From NCBI GenBank assembly GCA_000733355.1, contig JNVV01000030.1, positions 124,001-188,000 on the forward strand: 64,000 nt of DNA. The letters run 5' to 3'. The first letter of the stretch is position 1; the number at the start of each line of letters is the position of its first letter. The stretch comes from Falciphora oryzae (lineage: Eukaryota > Ascomycota > Sordariomycetes > Magnaporthales > Magnaporthaceae). The position numbers and the translations under genes were made by a program. The notes beneath the pieces are model-generated. The model ran no database searches, was not told where the DNA came from, and was given only the letters and a program-made list of their open reading frames with translations. Below, piece by piece: positions 21,009 through 32,023 of this stretch.

Positions 21009-22907
21009 TGTATCCGAGATATGCTGGCAGGTTCAACTCCCAGTGCCGAGGTCGTCTCTCGCGCTCAAGGCTTGTTGAGTATCGCCAATGACGGTGTCAG
21101 CATGGGCGGCTGCGGGCGAGAGAGAGAGCCGGGAGAAAGGGCGGCGGCAGATGCGACAACGTTAAGTACGACTGGAATTGTGGGTGCAACCCCTCATCGG
21201 CGTGATGGTGCAATATGCGGACGGCATGCCTTATCGTCGGTCGGCGTAACCAGGCCGCATGCTGACAGGGCCATGGTGTGCGCTTTCTTGCTGATCGGTA
21301 GTCTACCCTGCCAACTTGGGCTCCCCGCGTTTGGCCTCTCTAAGGACGCAAAATGCGAGACTGGGGCTCGGTGATCGGAGCTCGGTAATGGAATGACGAT
21401 ACCGGATGCGGGGAGCAAGTGTTTGCTCGAGAGTCCGGGGAGCTCCAGCGTGGGGTCAGTGTCGTCATGGGCTCGGCGTGCAGGAAATTGGTGAGGTGAC
21501 AGGGCTGGCAACAAGAAAGTCAGCTGCAAGTGGCCGTATCTTGAGCTTACATGCCAGTTGTGACCTGCCGTCTTGGGAGATACCCCGCAGGCCCGCTGTT
21601 GTTGGCCGATCTTCTGCTGAGAAGGGGAGAGGCCGGGGACACCGAGGACCCAACCAGGCGGGCGGCTTTAGCCGTTGGGTGTTGTCGGACGCGCACGTGT
21701 CATGGCCAAAGGCGTGGGAGACATCAAAGAAATCATGGCGGAATGAAAGGACAAAAGAGGATGGCGGGATGAGGAAGTAAAAGAGGTGTGCAGCACTTGC
21801 TAGCGACACAGGCGGCGGGCGTAGAAAGCCACCTTGGTTAAAGGCTTGGGCAGATAACAGGTAGGGAGAGAGAGAGAGATGGAGTGTGGCAGCACACGGC
21901 ACCGAGTCGGAGCCGACACGCGGCAGTAGGCAGGCCTCGGACAAGCGCAAAGGAACCAGTGGCGAGAAGCGAAGACCGGTGGGCTGAGGAGCCGTCGATG
22001 GATCAGATCGATCGGAGCGGAGGGCGCCCCTTGTGCACCAACGGGGAACACAAAACAGCCATTCCGAGCCCGTGTCTAGCCAAGACTGCATGGCGGACGG
22101 GTGGCGGCTGGCAGAGTGGGCAGGCTGGACAAGAGGAAAAGTAAAGATGCGTCGGGTGGCAGGCGACAGGCTGCCTATCGGGCGGCGACAGCCACAGGAG
22201 GCGGGCGACAGGCAGCTGAGGCAGCGGATGCCCGGACCGATCCGAGCAAGCGAGACGTGGTGGTGCCAAGGGCATGGCTAGCTGGGCAGGGAGAAGGGCA
22301 TGGTTGGCTATGCGAGGAGGAGAGGTTGTGGCTCCGATTGCGTGACCGTGCGCTCTGCTTCTGGTGGGCTTCGGCAAAAGCCCGGATATTGAGCACACTG
22401 AATTGCTTGGCGGGATGAGTGGGGGAACAGAGCCAAGCTGGGGAAGGTCCAGCCGTCCAGCTGACTAAAAAAGCAGGCATGCTGACATTTGGAAGACGAG
22501 ACAGCAGCATCATCACCACCAAGGAGCGACAGCAGTTCAGATCGGCGGACCACTCGCCGGGACCGAAGATGGACCCGTCCACGTGACTCGTGCCTTGTCC
22601 TCCCACCGGGCCGACGGCTGGGAGAGATGCACCGTCGCATCAAGGCGACCCGGCCTTTTGAGCCGGTTCGTTCGCTTGTCGACAGCCTGGCGGGAGACGA
22701 CCCTCCCACTCGAGTCGTTGTCTCTCGGCCTCTCGGCAGCCCCCAGATATTATCTGATTAGAAAAGAATGCTGGTGGTGGCAAAACAGCGGCGCTGGCGG
22801 GACGGGAAGTGGCAGAGAAGAAAAGGTCAACAACAGCACAGCTCGCAGGTACTAACGGTGCCGTGCCTGTGCCGGACAGCCGGCTTTTTCTCTCCGACGC
22901 GGCAGCC

Positions 22908-22931
22908 TTTTTTTTTTTTTTTTTTTTTTTT
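22908..22931. repeat. Poly-T tract of 24 bases
   Basis: Twenty-four T bases followed by G and five more T, in intergenic DNA. Confidence 0.95.
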
Positions 22932-23303
22932 GTTTTTCGCCACCGGCAACTCGCTCCTAAATCCATCGACTTCCTGAGCTTCCTTCATAGTGCCGAAAGA
23001 ACTGGCGTCCCGGATGGCGACAGGTCCAGGCCCCCGGAACGATGGCATGGCAATATCACGAGATCCAGCAAGCGATGGGATGCGAAATCGGATTGGCATG
23101 CCCGTTCTCTGCAGGCTGGCACACCTTCGCCCGCGCCTATCTCTCCGGACGTGGGTCACGATGCCTGTCAAATGCAGGTCGACGGATAGTGGTGCCGCCG
23201 GACTGACAGCCCAGCAGAGCCGTCGAGGCGAGCGTGGGCAGGTGGGGAGGGGAGGACAGGGGTGTCGGCCCTGCTCTCCCGCATTCCCGGAGTCAGGCCG
23301 TTG

Positions 23304-23345
23304 GGCTTGGGGTCTTGGGGTCTTGGGTCTTGGGGGTCTTGTGGT
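23304..23345. repeat. TCTTGGG minisatellite
   Basis: About five imperfect head-to-tail copies of a 7-8 base unit, TCTTGGG(G), in non-coding DNA. Confidence 0.85.
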
Positions 23346-24582
23346 GGGGCCAGCTGTTGTTTTTTCTGGGCAATTCCCGGGGCCGTGGAGTCCCTGAATC
23401 CTTCAATCTCTGACGACGTTGACGGGGAAGCAATGGAGCAAGATTCTGTCAGTGGCCCTTCATATTGTGGCCCAAACGACATGGAACCAGGCGACAATGG
23501 CCCAACAGATTGAATTAGATTGTCAGTGACTGCGCGGGCGGAGGCAGACGGGGTCAGAGGTCTCGCGTGCCTAGTGCTGCAGACCCAGAAAGTAACAACG
23601 AGGCAATTACAGAAAGGGTGTGGCCGATAGTGGTGGTGTCCTGTCCTCTTACAGCCGCAAGGACGACTGGGCGGAAAAATACAGCTGGGCCTGCTTAGCT
23701 GCAGCGGGACCACCTCCAAGGGCAGGCCATCTAAGCGCGTGGGCAAATAGGCCCAGGCGGGCCACGACTCCGAGTCTGGAACGGACGATTGGCCGCCGTG
23801 GTGCTGCTTCCGTCTGTTTTCGTGTCCCTGTCTTTTTTGTCAGTCTCTATAGTACCTGGCAGCTTGTATACCTGCCCGGCTGCTTGTGCTACTTGTAGGG
23901 CTTGTATTAGCCCACATGGCGTCGAAATCGCTCGCATCTGCTGCGGGTGCTGGGCGGAGCAACAGCCGAGTTTGCAAAAGACTCGAGCACATCCTCCACG
24001 GCCATCGCAGAAAAGATACAAGCCCGGGATGGCCTGTCTGCACCGCCTGTGGGGTCAATGGGAATCAAACGGCGCCAATACATTTTACACCGAGGCGCAG
24101 CGGTGGTTGAAAAGGGCTGTGCTCCCATACATTGCTGCCACCATTGACGACCCAACCAGACCCAACTGACCTCCCTCCATTGGTGGCGTTATACAGCAAG
24201 ACAAAAAGAGCAGAGCGTTGCTGCCGTATTAGAAAGAGCAAGGAATTACTAGAGATTCAGGATTCAACTTCTCGTTGTCGTTTCCCATCGTTTCTGGACT
24301 TCCATCACCATCGACAGCCAGTACCCATATCAGCACAAGACCCACGGCACAAGCAGCATAGCCAATCCCACGAGCCACCAGCCGGCAGACGACGCAGCAA
24401 TACGACCGGCACCAACCACAGCCGAACCACGAGACGACGGCAGGTCCGACCGCGAGACTGGAAGGCCAGCGAGCCGTCAATGAGAGGTCGGCCTGTGCGA
24501 CAATATAATCGCGTGCAGGGGCTACTTAGTTCGCCAAACTCGAAGCATTCCACCAAAAACCAACAGATGAGGCGGCGGCACA

Positions 24583-27300
24583 ATGTGGCCCATCTCTGCA
24601 AGACCGGCAGCCGAGGGAGCGGTAGGTGACGTGAAGGTTTCGTTGCCCCCGCAGCTCGACCTGCGCGACAGGCGCTTCCAGCTGGGCTCGGCGGCCACAG
24701 GCACAGGCGCGGGGAATCCTGGCCCAGCGCGTGGTGGTGCGGGTGCCCCGAGCGCCACCGAGGCCCAGGCACAGCTTGAGCCCCAGGCCAGCAGCAGCAC
24801 CTACGACGTGCCGAGTGCAGCAGCAGCCGTTGCGCTAGCGGCCGCCCTCCATGCGGGGGCCGGGGCCCTTGCCCACGCGGGTGTCGGCAGCAGCTCTAGC
24901 TCTGATCCCCAAGGAGCCTCTGCCTCCGCCAGACACCACCACCCCGCCGCCTCCCCTTCGTCGCTGCTACTAGACCCGACGCACCGCAACCACAAGACGC
25001 GCGCGAGCACCAGCAGCAGCTCCGAGGCACCCCAGCCATTGAGCACCAAAGCCGGCAAGCAGCGCGAGAGGAAGCCCGAGGAGCCGCAGTCGCCAACCGC
25101 CCAGAGCCAGAGCCCGTCGCAAAGACAGCAGTCCAACCCGCGGCCACGCCCGTCGTCGCCCTCCAAGCACGCCAAAGACCGCCGCCTGGCCAAGCTGCGA
25201 CGGCGGGCGGCCAAAAAGGCCATGGAGCCGCCGGTGCTGTCCTTCTACGGCGCCAAGCCCGTGCCGCTGCCATCGCGCTTCGCCACCGTCAAGCGCAACC
25301 TGATCGCCGGCCACGAGGACGCCGTGGCCGCCAGCTGGGGCCGCCTGCTGGCCGCCCTGGGCCACGAGATGGCCGCCATCCGCGCAAAGTCGTCGTCGCT
25401 CGAGCTCATGATGGGCGCCATCGACTTTGCCGACATCGAGCAGCCCGAGCGCGTCGCCGAGTTCAGCGCCCTGCTCAAGCGTTTTGGTGTTGGCGTCATC
25501 CGCGGCGTCGTCCCGCCAAAAGACACGGAGCGCTGGGTCGAGGAGACGCGCCGCTACCTCGAGACCAAGCACGACATCAAGCCGCCCCCGCCCCAGGACC
25601 CGACCTGCTTCGACTTCTTCTGGACCCCGGCCCAGATCCGCGCCCGCGCCCACCCCCACGTCCTGCGCGCCATGAAGTTCGCCATGAGCCTGTGGGACTG
25701 CGAGTCTGACGACCGCATGGCCGCGCGTTTCCCCATCAATTATGCCGACCGCCTGCGCATTCATGTGAATGTCCATGCCGCCACCTCGTCGCCATCGGAT
25801 CCCACTCCGGCTGCTCCTGCGTCGTCGTCTTCGTCGTCGTCGTCTAACCCCGCCGGTCCTGCTGCTGCCAAGGAGGCTCCTACTGATCCCCCCGCCGCCG
25901 ACGGCGAGGGCTCGGCCACGGCCACGACTGACCCAACGGGCGCCGGCGCCAAGACCAACGTAGCCGACGAGCCAGAAGCTGGCCCAAGTACCTCGTCACC
26001 ACCGGTTCAACCCGAAGTCCCTGTCGTCGGGGCTGCCGCTGCTGCTGCTGCCGCATCTGCCGCCGTCGCTGCCGCCGCGGCCACTGGCACGCAGCCCATC
26101 ATCGCGCAGGTCGACGGCGGCAGCTTGGAGCGCTGGGAGCCCGACGGCTACGGCCGCAGCGGCACCTACGACTCCATCTTCCGCGGCGACTGGGAATCGT
26201 ACGACCCCTGGGACCCCACCGGCCGCATCAGCGCCACCTCGGACCTGTACAATGGCGCCGGCGCCTGCAGCATCTTCCGCATGTTCCAGGGGCTCGTGGC
26301 ATTAACTCAGGTCCAGCCCGGCATGATCCGTCTGCTGCCGTCGCCCAAGCTCGTCACGGCCTACTTCCTGCTTCGGCCCTTCTTCTCGCCCAAGACCCCG
26401 CCGCCGCCCGGCTGCCAGGAGGGGCCCGAGTGGGACGCCTTCCTGGCCGCCGACAACTGGACCCTCGACAAGGAGCAGAGCACAATCATCCACGGCGCCG
26501 TGCCTGGCCACGCCCAGCGCGTCACGGAGCTTTGGCATCCGCACCTCGACCTCAAGCGCACGCTCGTCACGCCGCCCAACCTGCAAGCCGGCGACTACGT
26601 CATCTGGCACTGCGAGACCGCCTACACCATCACGTCGGCCGTCGACAGCCGCCCGACCACTCCAGGCGGCGACGCAGCCGAGAACGCCGCCGCGAGCCTG
26701 GCCGCTGCTGCTTCCGCCGTGGCCGCCGGCGCCGACGCGCCCCGCCACGAGCGCTTTATGGTGTACGTGCCCGCGTGCCCGCTGACGCAGACCAACGCTC
26801 TCTACCTGGCGCGCCAGCGCAAGGCCTTCCAGCGCGGGCACCCGGGGCCCGATTTCGACACGACAGGCACGGGCCTGGGCACCGAGGCGCCGCACGTCGA
26901 CCGTCTGGGCGAGAAGGAGATCCGGGACGTCGGCGGCGTCGAGGCGCTGCGGGCCATGGGGCTGGCGCCATGGGACTCGGGGAGCGGCTCGTCCAGGAAG
27001 AAGCGGAAGGCGACGGAGCCGGCGCCGGGCGACAGGATGGACGTCGACTCAGGGAGCGGGAAGAAGGCGGCGGATGGCGAGGACGATGCGGAGGTCGCGG
27101 TCAAGATGGAGGTGGACGAGCCCGAGGAGAAGCCCGTGTCGTCGTCAGCGTCGTCCTCATCGGCGTCGGGCCCCACGCCGCTCGCGCTGTCGCCGGCCGA
27201 GGCGGAGCTGGTGCGGCTTGCCAACATTATTCTCTTCCCGGACAAGTACGAGTTCTACATGGCGACGCGACACAGCACGCCCGATGGTGGCAGGGGTTGA
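24583..27300 (+). CDS. DUF1479 domain protein with large low-complexity insertions
   Basis: Single frame of 905 codons. The DUF1479 domain begins near residue 220 (LSFYGAKPVPLPSRFATVKRN) and includes FGVGVIRGVVPP, FDFFWTPAQIRARAHP, INYADRLRI, VDGGSLERWEPDGYG, WESYDPWDP, LYNGAGACSIFRMFQG and ITSAVDSRP. The family (bacterial YbiU relatives) has a cupin-like dioxygenase fold, but its reaction is not established. This member is far longer than usual because of a 210-residue Ser/Ala/Pro-rich N-terminus, a 115-residue insert between RLRI and VDGGS, and an acidic tail. A later in-frame ATG at 25222 sits just before the domain and could be the true start. The residue two before the conserved Asp is Gln here (AQVDGGS), where I expect His; see the findings for a splice alternative. 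Confidence 0.8.
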   Translation: MWPISARPAAEGAVGDVKVSLPPQLDLRDRRFQLGSAATGTGAGNPGPARGGAGAPSATEAQAQLEPQASSSTYDVPSAAAAVALAAALHAGAGALAHAGVGSSSSSDPQGASASARHHHPAASPSSLLLDPTHRNHKTRASTSSSSEAPQPLSTKAGKQRERKPEEPQSPTAQSQSPSQRQQSNPRPRPSSPSKHAKDRRLAKLRRRAAKKAMEPPVLSFYGAKPVPLPSRFATVKRNLIAGHEDAVAASWGRLLAALGHEMAAIRAKSSSLELMMGAIDFADIEQPERVAEFSALLKRFGVGVIRGVVPPKDTERWVEETRRYLETKHDIKPPPPQDPTCFDFFWTPAQIRARAHPHVLRAMKFAMSLWDCESDDRMAARFPINYADRLRIHVNVHAATSSPSDPTPAAPASSSSSSSSNPAGPAAAKEAPTDPPAADGEGSATATTDPTGAGAKTNVADEPEAGPSTSSPPVQPEVPVVGAAAAAAAASAAVAAAAATGTQPIIAQVDGGSLERWEPDGYGRSGTYDSIFRGDWESYDPWDPTGRISATSDLYNGAGACSIFRMFQGLVALTQVQPGMIRLLPSPKLVTAYFLLRPFFSPKTPPPPGCQEGPEWDAFLAADNWTLDKEQSTIIHGAVPGHAQRVTELWHPHLDLKRTLVTPPNLQAGDYVIWHCETAYTITSAVDSRPTTPGGDAAENAAASLAAAASAVAAGADAPRHERFMVYVPACPLTQTNALYLARQRKAFQRGHPGPDFDTTGTGLGTEAPHVDRLGEKEIRDVGGVEALRAMGLAPWDSGSGSSRKKRKATEPAPGDRMDVDSGSGKKAADGEDDAEVAVKMEVDEPEEKPVSSSASSSSASGPTPLALSPAEAELVRLANIILFPDKYEFYMATRHSTPDGGRG

Positions 27301-28192
27301 GTTCGTTTGTTGAGACGTTTTATTTTTTTTTATTTTTTTGTCCCTTTTTCCGTCTTCTCGCTGTCCACGGACACGACCGGAGAGAGGACTCCCTGGAAAG
27401 TAACCTGCCTGCTGGCACGGTTGCAAAAAGGTACTGTCGAGAGCTGCTGGCCATTGCTGTGGCTGGCGCTGTCGAGCTAGCAGAGGAAGCATAAATGGTT
27501 TGCTTGAATACCCAAAGGTAGACCCGGAATCATTTTGGATTTTTCAACCTCCCATAAAGGGCCGCGATGGCATTTGCAACATTTTCAATCATATTCATAC
27601 ACTTTTTCTTTCTTCACCTGCCTTTTTCGTCCCCTTTTCCTTGGCACATTTCCCCCTATTTTCTACTTGTATATAGGAGCATTTACAACACGCTGGAGCG
27701 TGCCGGGTCCAGCGGCACGCGTTCTCTTGGCTCATACCCTTGGGAGGACGTCGACTCTACACGTCGACTGGCGAATACTAACTCATAAGTTCGATGTCTT
27801 TGTTCTGCATTATTCCGGTATTTGTCCTCAAGTCGAGTACCTTTTTTGTTGCAACCAATACGCGGCTAAAAATACTCACAGCCATGAACTTCCGAGTGAC
27901 CATCGACACAAAGCCCACAAACAGTATTTCTTTGGACCTCTTTCCTGCCGCCGTTTTGCGCGCTTTGTTTGCCTGTTGACTACCACCGTTTCTTTGTGCC
28001 TAGCATCAAGACATGACGATGATGGGGCTTGTTCTACCTACCCTTTAATTAATAAAGGCGCATCGGTGTCCGCTTGTCTCATGGATCACGTCTTTCCCAC
28101 TCCTCATTTATCCCCGCTGCGCAAGATCTACACTAACTCCAACACCAACTACAGCTTTTATACCAACACTACCCTACTACCACACTACAGGC
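27301..28192. other. Intergenic downstream of the DUF1479 gene
   Basis: About 0.9 kb, no supported gene. T-rich sequence right after the DUF1479 stop (27318-27350) is likely 3' UTR. The distal part, CCACTACAGGCATG, leads into the next start codon. Confidence 0.5.
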
Positions 28193-29074
28193 ATGGCCCC
28201 CCTCCAGACCGTAGTCCCCTTCTCCCCCTTCTCCCCAACAGGCGAGTGGGAGTGCTGCGCCTGCCACAACCGAGACTACATGTACCGCACGCAGTGCGTC
28301 CCTCCCTGCAACCACACGGTCTGCGACGCCTGCACCATCTTTGACCGCCGCGGGCAGGCCGTCCCACCACCCCCCCTCGCCCGCCGCATCCCCGTCAACT
28401 GGGCCTGCGCCAACACTGCTCACCAGGACGGGGCCGAGGTCCTGCACTCCGTTGCTGAGCTTCTGCTAGTAGGCGACGAGGTGCGCTGCTGGTGCGGCGG
28501 CCCGGTCTTCGACCCGGCTGCCGTTTACGACCACTGGGGCCTGCTGATGGGCGACGACGTCGTCGCGGCCGAGGCGGGGCTGCTGGACTTTGACGTCAAG
28601 GCCGCTCGCGTGCTCCCGCCCAAGGTGTTTGGGCTGGCCGGCGAGGCGGACAGGCGAAAGGCCGCGGCGTTTGTGCGGCACCACCCGGGGACGGAGGCGT
28701 GGGAGCCCGTGGTGCGGCAGCTGATTGCGTGCCGGGCTGCAGAGGCGGTGGTTGCGGCCAAGGCTGTCGCTGCCGATGATGCTGACGGTTCTGCCTCCGT
28801 CAAGTCTTGCGAATCTGACGCTGGTAGCCCTGCTTGCCTTGACGCCGGGCTTCCTACTCCTCCGTCTGGCGAGGAGCGGCTGGCTGCTAGAGCCACAAGG
28901 AGAAAGCCTATTATAGTGTTTCGGAAGAGGCGCCGGGACGAGGGAGAGGACGGAGCGGGCTCTGTTCCGTCTCTGGCCAGTCGGATCACCCGACCTGGGC
29001 TTGAGAAGCCGAGGAGGCGGTCGAGGGACGCGAAGCAGCCCGCAAAGAGGAGGGGCTGGAAGGCGAGGGCCTAA
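28193..29074 (+). CDS. Orphan protein with Cys-rich zinc-finger-like N-terminus
   Basis: Single frame, 293 residues, not recognised. The first 110 residues carry paired cysteines: WECCACHNRD, then TQCVPPCNHTVCDACTIFD, a single Cys in NWACAN, and RCWCGGP. The C-x3-C-x-H-x2-C-x2-C spacing looks like a RING or treble-clef zinc site, and a second site may use the later CWC pair. The middle (about 120-190) is helical and Ala-rich; the C-terminus (about 230-293) is strongly basic with KRRRDEG and a KRRGWKARA end, which could be a nuclear localisation signal. No signal peptide. The start ATG is the first in frame. Zinc binding and nuclear location are inferences from pattern only. Confidence 0.65.
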   Translation: MAPLQTVVPFSPFSPTGEWECCACHNRDYMYRTQCVPPCNHTVCDACTIFDRRGQAVPPPPLARRIPVNWACANTAHQDGAEVLHSVAELLLVGDEVRCWCGGPVFDPAAVYDHWGLLMGDDVVAAEAGLLDFDVKAARVLPPKVFGLAGEADRRKAAAFVRHHPGTEAWEPVVRQLIACRAAEAVVAAKAVAADDADGSASVKSCESDAGSPACLDAGLPTPPSGEERLAARATRRKPIIVFRKRRRDEGEDGAGSVPSLASRITRPGLEKPRRRSRDAKQPAKRRGWKARA

Positions 29075-29206
29075 ACTTAGGATACACATCAATCTGATTT
29101 TCACAAGCAACCCTACGCAATAACAAACACCGTGATACAAGCAGTGAGTACCGTTGCGCCCCACAATCCCAACAAACGAGCGGTTCAGCCTAACCAAACC
29201 TTTGAC

Positions 29207-30798
29207 CTACGCATGACCAACCGTCACTTGCGGCTCCTCCTCGGGACGGCCGATGCCCAGGCCCGTCGCCGCAGTCGCCAGCTCCGTCTCTTCAGCGACA
29301 GAGTGCTGATCCCCCTGTGAGTGCGCCGTCTCTGGCGTCGACACCGCATCACTAATATCATACGTGTCCTGCTCCAGGCTTGGACTCGCCTCGGCCCCTT
29401 CCGCACCCCCGCTCCGGCTCCCCTCGCTCGAGGACCCGCTGCTCGTCTTGGCCGCGGGCGCGAGGTCCGTAAGGCTGTTCTCCAACAGCGGCTCCTCCGG
29501 ACGGCGACCGTTGTATCACGAATCGGGATGCGGCCAGCCGGCATACACGCGCAGACGATCCCCGTCATCAGCTCGACACTGGACCAGATGGTGACGTCGA
29601 CGTCTTCATACGACGGGCTGATGGACCCGAACGCCCGGAGGAGCGTGTGCAGGCGCAGGATGCTGACGACGGACAGAAAAACACCGACGCAGAACATGGA
29701 CGCGTACGCGAGCTTGCGGCCCAGCTGCAGGTTCATCTTGCGGATCTGCGGCAGCGGCAGCGTCAGGATCAGGACGTCGAGCACGATGGCGTTGGCCGCG
29801 TTGGCCCACCCCGTCGCGTTGGGGTCGAGGCAGGCGCCCTCGTCGTGCGACGACACGTGGTCCAGCAGGTCCCAGTTTGCCCGCACCGGCCAGCACCGGA
29901 GGGCGATGACAATGATCAGGATCAGGCCCGCGGTCGCGTGCAGGGCCAGGACGCAGCACGTCGGGTCCTGCCGTTGGGGCCGAAGACGCGCAGGAACAGG
30001 AACAGGAAGGACAGCTTGAGCAGCGTCAGCACCACCGTGTACAAGATGGACTCGTAGTAGGAGCCCGCCAGGTTGACGACGAGCTGGCCGTTGGTCAGCT
30101 GCCACGCGTCGCGGCCGAAACCGCCGACGGGGGCGATGTAGGACGTGATGTTGATACAGAAGGCGGTGGTGGTGCTGAAGGCCAGGAAGGCGAAGAGGCC
30201 GTCGAGCCCGTAGGGCTTGCGGAGCCAGCGGGCGAAGGACAGGCTCTCGTGGCCGCCGCAGGAGGTGATGGCGGCGCACGAGGCCACGCCCCGTGACACC
30301 AAGCGGATGGCCACGGCGACGGCGCTGACAGCGAGCGAGGCCCGGCATATGCGGATGAGCTCGTCGGTGCGGTCATGGAGGGGGTACTGCTGTGGGCACT
30401 GGGCGGCGACGATGCGGAGGGAGTCTAGGGGGTGTTAGTTGTGTCACTTCCACCGGATTCAACCAGCTGCGTTCTTGGGTCCTTTGCCTAGGGCGTCACT
30501 CGGCGGGCATGTCGCCTGGACACACTCGCCCATGATCTTGCTGTAGAGCGCGTCGTTGCACGTGCACCGCACGTCGTTTATCGCGCACGTCGTGTTTTGC
30601 GACGATTTGATGGCACATTCGAGCTGCGAGGGGTCGATATCAGCACACGGACTCTTCCCCTGTTTCGACAGCACGGGCTGCGATGGCCGGGAAACACACG
30701 GCACACCGTGGCGCCGGGGGGAGATCTTGCGCCGTCAACGTGTCTGGCAGGGAAAAGACGCCAAGACACAGGCCAAGAAAGGGGGCCAGGGGCTTCAT
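29207..30798 (-). CDS. CFEM-domain PTH11-type membrane receptor, frame apparently broken twice
   Basis: Minus strand. Exons 30798-30700, 30623-30464 and from 30424 onwards. A signal peptide (about 1-24) precedes a CFEM domain: CALEC, NTTC, CTC, ECVQATC and a final Cys in AAQCP give eight cysteines. The GTGTGT donor at 30699 joins TGTGCC to CTCGAA and creates the typical CALxC, and the branch point GCTGATA supports that intron. A rhodopsin-like seven-TM region follows (LKLSFLFLFLRVFGPNG, LILIIVIALRCW, ANAIVLDVLILTLPLPQI, VELMTGIVCACMPA), then a Ser/Glu-rich cytosolic tail ending at 29207. The frame is lost near 29958-29966, inside the conserved FGPNGRT/CCVLALHA junction, and again near 29490-29545 before the tail. 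I find no intron that repairs either break, so this is either a recent pseudogene or two assembly indels. Such receptors sense surfaces and nutrients in moulds. Confidence 0.65.
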
Positions 30799-32023
30799 CG
30801 CGGCGCAGGGCCTAAGGGCAGGAGAATGGAACAGGGTACGACTCAACGGGTCAAGGCAACGGGGGGAGGCACGACGTTCTGGGGCAGGCAACGGGCACGG
30901 TTATCCTGGTATAAGGGCCATCGGCGACGGGCCGACCGATCTGCTCTAGTCCGGGCTAGCCGCTTCTTCAGCGACGGCCCCGAACAACCGGGGCTGAGGA
31001 GATAAACTCGGCGATGGCGCGCCAATCCGGCCGGGGTAGCGGCGCCTGATGCTGATTCTGGCATTGTGGCAGCAAGCCACACCAACCGTAATTTCGCGCC
31101 GCTGTCAAAGTCGCGGGAACCACAGTGCCACTCAGGCCCAATTGGCCGGCATGGACCTCCGCAAACGCCACATCTTGCCTTTTGCTGTTAGTCCCGGGGC
31201 GCCGAGTCAATTAGATTTGCGGCGGCGGCGGGCGCCCTGCTGTGAATGATGGCGTCGACATGCTTTGTGTGGGGACTTGCTTTTGCGCCAGGGGAAGGCA
31301 GGCAGCGNNNNNNNNNNNNNNNNNNNNNNNNNNNNNNNNNNNNNNNNNNNNNNNNNNNNNNNNNNNNNNNNNNNNNNNNNNNNNNNNNNNNNNNNNNNNN
31401 NNNNNNNNNNNNNNNNNNNNNNNNNNNNNNNNNNNNNNNNNNNNNNNNNNNNNTGATAAGTTTCCAGTCCCTCGCGCATCTTTACTGCCTTTCCAACATC
31501 ACCTTCCGCAAAACAAAGTTCCATTCACACTTGACGGGCGCGCACCGCCCCCCAAGTATGTACAGGCAATAAGGTACAGACATAAGGGAGGATGCCCAAC
31601 TACGCTCCTTTTCCGTCAAAGTTAGCGAAATGGGCTCTAGCCTCCGGGGTTTTGGCAGCCTGTTTGCTTGACACGTAAAAATCGGGTCTTGTATGTTGCT
31701 CTTTGGCCAACGCCAAGCCGAGATGCCGTGATGTGCCGATTTGAGATGACTCCCAAGACACGCCCGGGCCAACGGTGGAGACGGACCCCCGGCCCGGCAC
31801 CGTGGCCGGTGGTGAAATTTTTCTACTGTTGACGTGCGCGCGCTGCTGTTGTCGTCGACTGTTCTTATGTAAAGGCTGCTCTGCTGTGTGTCGTGAGGGT
31901 GGTGTGATACCTGCCTGGGAGCCCGCCTTTTAAAACCGCTGGAAGATTTGCCAGACAGCCAACGGTCGACAGCCATTGATTGAACCAAATCCTTTCTTCG
32001 CCCGCGGCTCGACTCCCGAAACC
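30799..32023. other. Intergenic with assembly gap
   Basis: About 1.2 kb upstream of two divergent genes (CFEM receptor and DUF1275 protein), including 146 N. No supported gene in the readable part. Confidence 0.5.
31308..31453. other. Assembly gap (146 N)
   Basis: Run of N bases in intergenic DNA. Confidence 1.

Larger units (their letters stand above)
21009..24582. other. Long intergenic region, 3.6 kb
   Basis: No supported gene between the divergent M28 peptidase and DUF1479 genes. The region has simple-sequence patches: AG-rich at 21868-21882, a T24 run at 22908-22931 and a TCTTGGGG minisatellite near 23304-23345. Frames on either strand are Arg/Ser/Pro-rich and lack domain features. The last 450 bases look like a 5' leader. 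An unrecognised ncRNA or small gene is possible. Confidence 0.4.

Noticed and set aside
21030..21055. GGTTCAACTCC, another tRNA B-box-like string
   Set aside because: No pairing stem around it and it lies just upstream of the M28 gene start.
24132..24629. 165-codon Arg/Ser-rich frame before the DUF1479 gene
   Set aside because: Overlaps the proposed start and has no features; better explained as the 5' leader.
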